Shown one piece after another: positions 6,048-9,421 of a stretch of DNA of 9,421 nt. Position numbers and translations under genes: made by a program. Source of the stretch: Patescibacteria group bacterium (GTDB lineage: Bacteria; Patescibacteriota; Gracilibacteria; UBA1369). The stretch's first letter is position 1. Each line of letters begins with the position of its first letter. Location of the stretch: contig JAHJEW010000031.1 in the NCBI GenBank assembly GCA_018825335.1, forward strand, positions 1-9,421, in the 5' to 3' direction. Below the pieces are notes generated by a model, which ran no database searches, had not been told where the DNA came from, and saw nothing but the letters and a program-made list of their open reading frames with translations.

Positions 6048-6635
6048 TCAGCCGAAAGCAACTATATTATAGACACCAAGCATCAAATATAGACCGAATA
6101 AAACGCCCCAGACAATGATACGCTGGGCCATGGCCCAGAAGTTTGGCTTAAAAACGGTATTTTTCTTTCTTGAAAGCTGAAAAATGATCAATTCATAAAA
6201 ATAGGTAATAAGCAGAAGAAGGCACGCGCCGACGACAAAGGTAAAATCTGTATATAACCAGGTGAAAAAGCTCATTACAATGCTCACGGGTCGGATGTTT
6301 AATGTCGCGTCAATTAGCAGAAAAGCGCCCAATGCCAGTGTACCGATATGAGCGGCCTGATCCACAAGAAACGGCAGCAGAAACCTGTCTGTGCGCTCCT
6401 CGAAGAAAAGTTTCGCCAGATCGATTAAAAAGTGAGCCGCCGAAATCAACAAAATCGCGGCCAGAACAGTCATATTCGGCATATAAGGCAGCAGAAGCAC
6501 CAGACAAACCGCAAAATGCACCCCAATATGGAATGCGGTGCCCAGCCAGCTTTGGCGCTTCCAGCGGATCAGGGCGGCCGGTTGCAGCATAAAATCCGCA
6601 ATTAAGTGCGCAAGTAAAAGATAAAGAAAAATCAT
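6048..6635 (-). CDS. DUF3307-family integral membrane protein
   Basis: The 195-residue protein is almost entirely hydrophobic, with about five to six membrane segments (roughly 2-18, 36-50, 55-75, 90-110, 128-150 and 170-192). The opening LLLAHLIADFMLQ (with H10 and D14), AHFLIDLAK (H68, D72) and VDQAAHIGTL (D92, H96) are the conserved acidic and histidine positions I associate with DUF3307. These could bind a metal within the membrane, but the family has no established function. The start ATG overlaps the stop of the cyclic-nucleotide-binding gene as ATGA, which implies translational coupling, and GAGG lies just 3 nt before the ATG. This pairing suggests the membrane protein works with, or responds to, the nucleotide-binding protein. 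Confidence 0.8.
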   Translation of the reverse strand: MIFLYLLLAHLIADFMLQPAALIRWKRQSWLGTAFHIGVHFAVCLVLLLPYMPNMTVLAAILLISAAHFLIDLAKLFFEERTDRFLLPFLVDQAAHIGTLALGAFLLIDATLNIRPVSIVMSFFTWLYTDFTFVVGACLLLLITYFYELIIFQLSRKKNTVFKPNFWAMAQRIIVWGVLFGLYLMLGVYNIVAFG

Positions 6636-7093
6636 AGTCCTCGGAGGTTTATCTTAAGCCGTTTAAGGAATTCCGTGCTTATGCGTCCGGCCATGTTCGG
6701 ATTGGAACTGACCAGTTTAATGAAATCTTCCTTTTTCAGCTTGAAACACTGCGTCTCCTCCACCGTTACCGTGGACGCGTTGCGCGGTTTTTCCGATATT
6801 AAAGCCATTTCTCCGAAAAAATCGTTATCACCCAGAATGGCAACGTCTTTTTCTTCGGGATCGGCATCGTTTCCGGGATGAAAAACCCGCACCATGCCGC
6901 TTTTAATAATGTAAAATGAGTCGCCGGGATCGCCTTCCTTGAAAATAACATGATTGGGAGGATACAGTTCCAGGGTAATTTGTTTGATCACCTCTTTGTG
7001 ATCCTCCGCGTTCAGCTCCTCCAGCAGCGGAATGCGCTTGAGGATGCCAAGAATGGTTGATACGTCGTCATTGCTGATTTCCGGCATGGGCAT
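6632..7093 (-). CDS. Stand-alone cyclic-nucleotide-binding domain protein
   Basis: The 153-residue protein is a single CAP_ED/cNMP-binding domain. LYPPNHVIFKEGDPGDSFYI (43-62) is the family's first signature, and DFFGEMALISEKPRNASTV (91-109) is the phosphate-binding cassette. E95 and R104 are both present, the residues that grip the ribose hydroxyl and cyclic phosphate, so cAMP or cGMP binding is plausible. A closing helix (about 125-150) follows, with no helix-turn-helix DNA-binding domain, so this is not a Crp/Fnr regulator. A regulatory subunit or ligand sensor is more likely, perhaps for the translationally coupled DUF3307 protein. It is the first gene of the leuS run. ATG 7093 is taken as the start; ATG 7087 is an equally good alternative. 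A GGAG lies 13 nt upstream, which is far. No cyclase is visible in the window. Confidence 0.88.
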   Translation of the reverse strand: MPMPEISNDDVSTILGILKRIPLLEELNAEDHKEVIKQITLELYPPNHVIFKEGDPGDSFYIIKSGMVRVFHPGNDADPEEKDVAILGDNDFFGEMALISEKPRNASTVTVEETQCFKLKKEDFIKLVSSNPNMAGRISTEFLKRLKINLRGL

Positions 7094-7130
7094 TTTTGGT
7101 TAATGGCTCCGGGGCTTTATTAAAACCTTG

Positions 7131-7150
7131 CGTCATTATAGCGCATGACG
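7131..7150 (-). promoter_or_regulatory. TATAAT box inside a perfect palindrome, upstream of the leuS operon
   Basis: On the minus strand this reads CGTCATGCGCTATAATGACG. CGTCAT and ATGACG are a perfect 6-bp inverted repeat around 8 nt, and TATAAT (7140-7135) overlaps one arm. Transcription would start about 30-40 nt before the cyclic-nucleotide-binding gene. No good -35 box lies 16-18 bp upstream. This combination suggests an operator or an activator-dependent promoter. Confidence 0.5.
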
Positions 7151-7218
7151 GCGGCGGAGGCTATTCATTTTGCCACATATGGTTGCGTTTCATTGTCCGA
7201 TTTTCGACGCATCAGCTA

Positions 7219-7247
7219 TTGACAAAAGGTCTAATATATTTTACAAT
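7219..7247 (+). promoter_or_regulatory. Sigma-70 type promoter for the PAS gene
   Basis: TTGACA (7219-7224), a 17-bp spacer and TACAAT (7242-7247) form a near-consensus housekeeping promoter. Transcription would begin around 7254, which excludes the upstream in-frame TTG at 7255 as a start with a usable leader and supports ATG 7291. A second TATAAT at 7269-7274 has no suitable -35 box. Confidence 0.75.
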
Positions 7248-7290
7248 TTAATGATTGACACATCTGCATATAATCCAAAAACAAAAACAT

Positions 7291-8043
7291 ATGTACAATT
7301 ATTGGAAAAATAATAGAAACGTCATTCTGATCGCGGTGGCCATGTTCATAGTATCTCTGACAGGCCTGTTGTATTTTTTAAACGGCAACGGCATGGATGG
7401 CCCCGATGAAGGACTCAAAGCCGACGTTGTCGATTCCATCACTGTAAAAGCGCAACAGGAACAGGATAAAAGCTACCGTTCGCTTTATGAAAATGTGGAC
7501 GGACCACTGGTTGTTCTTGGCGTGGACGGCCTGATAAAGTTTTCAAGCTGGGATTTTGAATCTATCACCGGTTACAGCCTGAATGACATTAAAGATGAGC
7601 TCTTCTACTCATTCATAAACCCCGAAGACCTTGAAATGTTTATAGGCGCGTTCGGCAAAGTCCTTTCAACGGAGCAGCCCGTAATGATGATCGGCCCATA
7701 CAGAATGCGCAACGTTAAGGGCGAATACAAGCTGCATATGGCATCTTTATATCCGATTCTGGAAGATGAAAAAGTGGTCAATGTCATGATTTCGATCCGC
7801 GACATCACCGAAACCGTGCAGCCCGCCGAAACGGAAACACCGGCCGAAACGGAAACACCGGCCGAAACGGAAACACTTCCGGTGACACCGGAAACCTCCG
7901 ATCCGCCCGCAAAAAAAATCCGCGACCTGAACGAGACGGAAGAAAAGAAGCTTGTAGTGGACAAACTGGCCTGGCTCATGCCTCTGTATTCTTTCTCTTA
8001 CGGGCGCTCACTTCCATTTCACTCGTTAACTCCAGAAAAGTAA
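7291..8043 (+). CDS. Membrane-anchored PAS-domain protein
   Basis: From ATG 7291 the protein has 250 residues. A short basic N-terminus precedes one membrane segment (about 10-31, VILIAVAMFIVSLTGLLYFL), then a linker of probable coiled coil. A PAS sensor domain lies at about 60-172: SYRSLYENVDGPLVVLGVDG, the FESITGYSLNDI segment, an FINPEDLEMF helix, and the end strand VVNVMISIRDITE. Residues 178-195 are three PAETET repeats in an acidic, threonine-rich tail. No kinase, cyclase or other output domain follows, so it could be a sensor subunit that signals by protein contact. The ligand is unknown. The last 22 residues overlap the convergent membrane gene and look like antisense-encoded sequence (PLYSFSYGRSLPFHS), so the natural C-terminus may have been lost or extended. 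There is no Shine-Dalgarno sequence. Confidence 0.8.
   Translation: MYNYWKNNRNVILIAVAMFIVSLTGLLYFLNGNGMDGPDEGLKADVVDSITVKAQQEQDKSYRSLYENVDGPLVVLGVDGLIKFSSWDFESITGYSLNDIKDELFYSFINPEDLEMFIGAFGKVLSTEQPVMMIGPYRMRNVKGEYKLHMASLYPILEDEKVVNVMISIRDITETVQPAETETPAETETPAETETLPVTPETSDPPAKKIRDLNETEEKKLVVDKLAWLMPLYSFSYGRSLPFHSLTPEK
7825..7878 (+). repeat. 18-bp tandem repeat, three copies
   Basis: The unit GCCGAAACGGAAACACCG occurs at 7825-7842 and 7843-7860 exactly, and at 7861-7878 with only the last bases changed. Each unit adds six residues, PAETET, to the tail of the PAS protein. Near-identity at the DNA level points to recent slippage, and copy number may vary between strains. Confidence 0.9.
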
Positions 8044-8926
8044 ACGTCCATACCGACGCAGCAAACACATGGATCGTGCCGCTTATATATGCGGCGATAT
8101 ATAAAAGTATCAGCCCCACGATCCCCGCAATAACAAAAGCAATCAGCGGCAAAGTCGCGGACGCAATTAAATAAACAATGCCAAGCATCAAAGCCGGAAT
8201 AAGCAGAACAAACAAAATCTGAATCAAAATCCTGACACTTATAATAAGCATAAGAATCGATAGCAAAATCGTCTCTTCCAGATGCGTCATGACCAGCACC
8301 GAACTTCTGTATACCGAATCAATTACTTTCCTGTCGTCAATAACGATAAAAAACTCGGTATAAATAAAAAGGACAGTCAAAATAATGCCGAAAATCCCGA
8401 AAATAAAAAAAATCGGCCAGAATGTGTAAAGCGCGGTCCACCCAAGATTGCGGGAAAGAAAAAGCAGCCAGAAAAAAATTGAAAAAGGACTAAAAGTCCT
8501 TGTAAGCCATGAATACTCAAAAAGAGGCAGGAAACTCAAAATCCCGTACCTAAAACCATCCCGCGTGCGAATGTCCTGACCGTTTCGCTTGCGCGCAACC
8601 AGCTGGATTATTGCCCCCTCACAAAAAGAGGGAACCAGCAAATACAAAATTCCCACCACCGCAATAACAATAATAATAGGCAAAGAAACTGAAAAATTAT
8701 CCCTGACAATCTGAAAAGCCTTTGAAGCAACCAGCATAAGAAAACTCTGATTCCAGTTTTCAAAAAGCGGGGAACTGACCAGCGAATAATATTGATAAAC
8801 AAGATAAATAATACCCGCCAGTGTAGTTAAAATGGACGGGATAAGCGCGTACCAGATAATTAATTTCTTGTTGCTTTGGGTAAACTCCCAGGCTTCACCT
8901 ATGATCTTTCTGGCCGGGATACGCAT
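7976..8926 (-). CDS. Multi-pass membrane protein of unknown function
   Basis: The 316-residue protein has about six hydrophobic spans: roughly 22-47, 80-101, 143-160, 166-196, 217-256 (long, probably two crossing or re-entrant) and 259-290. Its opening MRIPARKIIGEAWEFTQSNK and its overall pattern resemble the large groups of six-span proteins in candidate-phyla genomes, sometimes compared with glycerophosphodiester phosphodiesterase membrane domains. I cannot place it in a family with confidence. No catalytic motif, nucleotide-binding loop or signal peptidase site is visible, and the basic C-terminus (SARKRKN) would face the cytoplasm. It is transcribed away from rpsO by a promoter whose -35 box overlaps that of rpsO. 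Its 3' end overlaps the end of the PAS gene by 68 bp, so antisense interaction between the two mRNAs is possible. No Shine-Dalgarno sequence precedes ATG 8926. Confidence 0.8.
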   Translation of the reverse strand: MRIPARKIIGEAWEFTQSNKKLIIWYALIPSILTTLAGIIYLVYQYYSLVSSPLFENWNQSFLMLVASKAFQIVRDNFSVSLPIIIVIAVVGILYLLVPSFCEGAIIQLVARKRNGQDIRTRDGFRYGILSFLPLFEYSWLTRTFSPFSIFFWLLFLSRNLGWTALYTFWPIFFIFGIFGIILTVLFIYTEFFIVIDDRKVIDSVYRSSVLVMTHLEETILLSILMLIISVRILIQILFVLLIPALMLGIVYLIASATLPLIAFVIAGIVGLILLYIAAYISGTIHVFAASVWTFTFLELTSEMEVSARKRKNTEA

Positions 8927-8953
8927 AGAAATTGTGAGGGATAATCACGCACC

Positions 8954-8982
8954 ATAATAACCAATTCATGATTCCTTGCCAA
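8954..8982 (-). promoter_or_regulatory. Promoter for the multi-pass membrane gene
   Basis: On the minus strand TTGGCA (8982-8977), a 17-bp spacer and TATTAT (8959-8954) form a good sigma-70 promoter. Transcription would start near 8947, giving a leader of about 20 nt. The leader includes GTGA-N7-TCAC (8934-8948), a small inverted repeat. Confidence 0.65.
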
Positions 8983-9004
8983 GAAGCAAAATATTTGCTA
9001 AAGT
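8976..9004 (+). promoter_or_regulatory. Promoter for rpsO with a palindrome in its spacer
   Basis: TTGCCA (8976-8981), a 17-bp spacer and TAAAGT (8999-9004) form a moderate sigma-70 promoter. Most of the spacer is the perfect palindrome AGCAAA-ATA-TTTGCT (8985-8999), which could bind a repressor. The -35 box shares six bases with the opposite promoter. Transcription from about 9011 leaves a leader of only about 24 nt, too short for the classical folded S15 autoregulatory leader. Confidence 0.65.
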
Positions 9005-9034
9005 ATGCTCCGATCATATTTCCCAAAAAATACT

Positions 9035-9298
9035 ATGAAAAGAGAACAGAAAAAAGGCCTGATTAAGAAGTTTGCGGTTCACCCGAAAGATACCGGATCC
9101 CCGCAGGTGCAGATTGCGATTCTGACCGAGCGCATTAACCAGCTTTCCGAGCATCTGGATAAGCACGCAAAAGACAACCATTCGCGCAGGGGACTTCTTA
9201 TGATGGTGGGCAAGAGACGCAAATTGCTCAACTACATGCGGCTCAACGAAAAAGAGGAATATGAAAATATCCTTGGTAAACTGAAGCTTCGCAAATAA
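9035..9298 (+). CDS. rpsO: Small ribosomal subunit protein S15
   Basis: This 87-residue protein binds the central domain of 16S rRNA early in small-subunit assembly and forms a bridge to the large subunit. DTGSPQVQIA (19-28) and DNHSRRGLLMMVGKRRKLLNY (47-67) are its signatures. The usual DHHS is DNHS here, with one rRNA-contact histidine changed to asparagine. Length and ends match the family (88-89 residues in most bacteria). An in-frame ATG at 9005 adds ten residues absent from S15 proteins and lies upstream of the expected transcript start, so ATG 9035 is chosen. No Shine-Dalgarno sequence is seen; AAAAAATACT precedes the start. In many bacteria pnp follows rpsO, and it may lie beyond the window. 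Confidence 0.97.
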   Translation: MKREQKKGLIKKFAVHPKDTGSPQVQIAILTERINQLSEHLDKHAKDNHSRRGLLMMVGKRRKLLNYMRLNEKEEYENILGKLKLRK

Positions 9299-9303
9299 AT
9301 AAA

Positions 9304-9403
9304 CCCCCTAAAGGGGCCGACGGCTTCAAGTTACAGGTTTGAGTCCGCATCCATGGATACGGTTTCACACTTGTTACTTGAGCCAAAAGGACTTTTTTGG
9401 GGG
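9304..9403 (+). ncRNA. Candidate structured RNA element downstream of rpsO
   Basis: A long imperfect stem pairs 9322-9336 with 9371-9384 (GGCT/AGCC, CAAGT/ACTTG, then ACAG/TTGT, with small bulges). It encloses a second hairpin at 9345-9362 (CCG-ATC/GAT-CGG with a CATG loop). CCCCC at 9304-9308 can pair either locally with GGGG (9313-9316) or with GGGGG at 9399-9403, and a further CCCCC at 9417-9421 competes for the same G run. This could be a regulatory leader for the next gene, an mRNA-end structure, or the hairpin end of an IS200/IS605-like or REP element. I do not recognise a named RNA class. On the minus strand CCCC-TTTA-GGGG followed by T-rich sequence also resembles a terminator. Confidence 0.4.
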
Positions 9404-9421
9404 AAATACAACCTAACCCCC

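Noticed and set aside
7255..7290. TTG start at 7255 extending the PAS protein by 12 residues
   Set aside because: It coincides with the predicted transcript start, and ATG 7291 directly precedes a typical short basic N-terminus and membrane segment.
8933..8948. CRP- or lac-operator-like sequence TGTGA...TCAC in the membrane gene leader
   Set aside because: The spacing is 7 rather than 6 bp, the second half-site ends in G rather than A, and no CRP-type regulator is in the window; the cyclic-nucleotide protein here has no DNA-binding domain.
9005..9034. ATG at 9005 as the rpsO start
   Set aside because: It overlaps the -10 region and adds residues not found in S15 proteins.
1..9421. CRISPR array or defence island
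   Set aside because: No regularly spaced direct repeats and no cas, restriction-modification or toxin-antitoxin genes were seen; the only tandem repeat is inside the PAS gene.

Overview
The window looks like chromosomal DNA from a small-genome bacterium of the candidate phyla radiation (Patescibacteria, Parcubacteria-like). This is inferred from the style of its proteins: an HNH endonuclease with a DUF222-like front, an IS150-like transposase start, a compact bacterial leucyl-tRNA synthetase, a KamA-like radical SAM enzyme and small PAS and membrane proteins. The standard genetic code appears to be used, with TAA, TAG and TGA all serving as stops. Most genes lack a clear Shine-Dalgarno sequence.

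Left edge (1-640). An IS3-family (IS150-like) element enters from the left. Only its terminal repeat and the first 21 codons of its first transposase frame are inside the window. It abuts the CCA end of a 71-nt tRNA-like RNA gene on the minus strand. That gene has good acceptor and T arms and a G3-U70 wobble pair, but no normal D arm or anticodon loop, so it resembles the tRNA-like domain of a tmRNA stripped of its message part. A 15-bp direct repeat, a bidirectional-looking terminator and a gene-free stretch with repeated GCCATA half-sites follow.

Region 639-1628 holds an HNH endonuclease whose reading frame is open in one frame from an ATG at 639 to 1628 except for two TAA codons. The second TAA lies inside a short GC-rich palindrome that seems to have been inserted. 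A GTG at 900 could restart translation of the remaining 242 codons.

Region 1648-7093 is a minus-strand gene run, in transcription order: cyclic-nucleotide-binding protein, DUF3307 membrane protein, leucyl-tRNA synthetase, KamA-like radical SAM protein and GNAT acetyltransferase. The first four are tightly packed (4-bp ATGA overlap, then gaps of 16 and 15 bp), which suggests one transcript. A TATAAT box inside a palindrome lies just upstream.

Region 7094-9421. A membrane-anchored PAS protein has a strong promoter and runs into a convergent multi-pass membrane protein, overlapping it by 68 bp. The membrane protein diverges from ribosomal protein S15 (rpsO), and the two promoters share their -35 region. 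After rpsO comes about 100 nt with strong secondary-structure potential, cut by the window edge. No CRISPR array and no clear defence system was seen.
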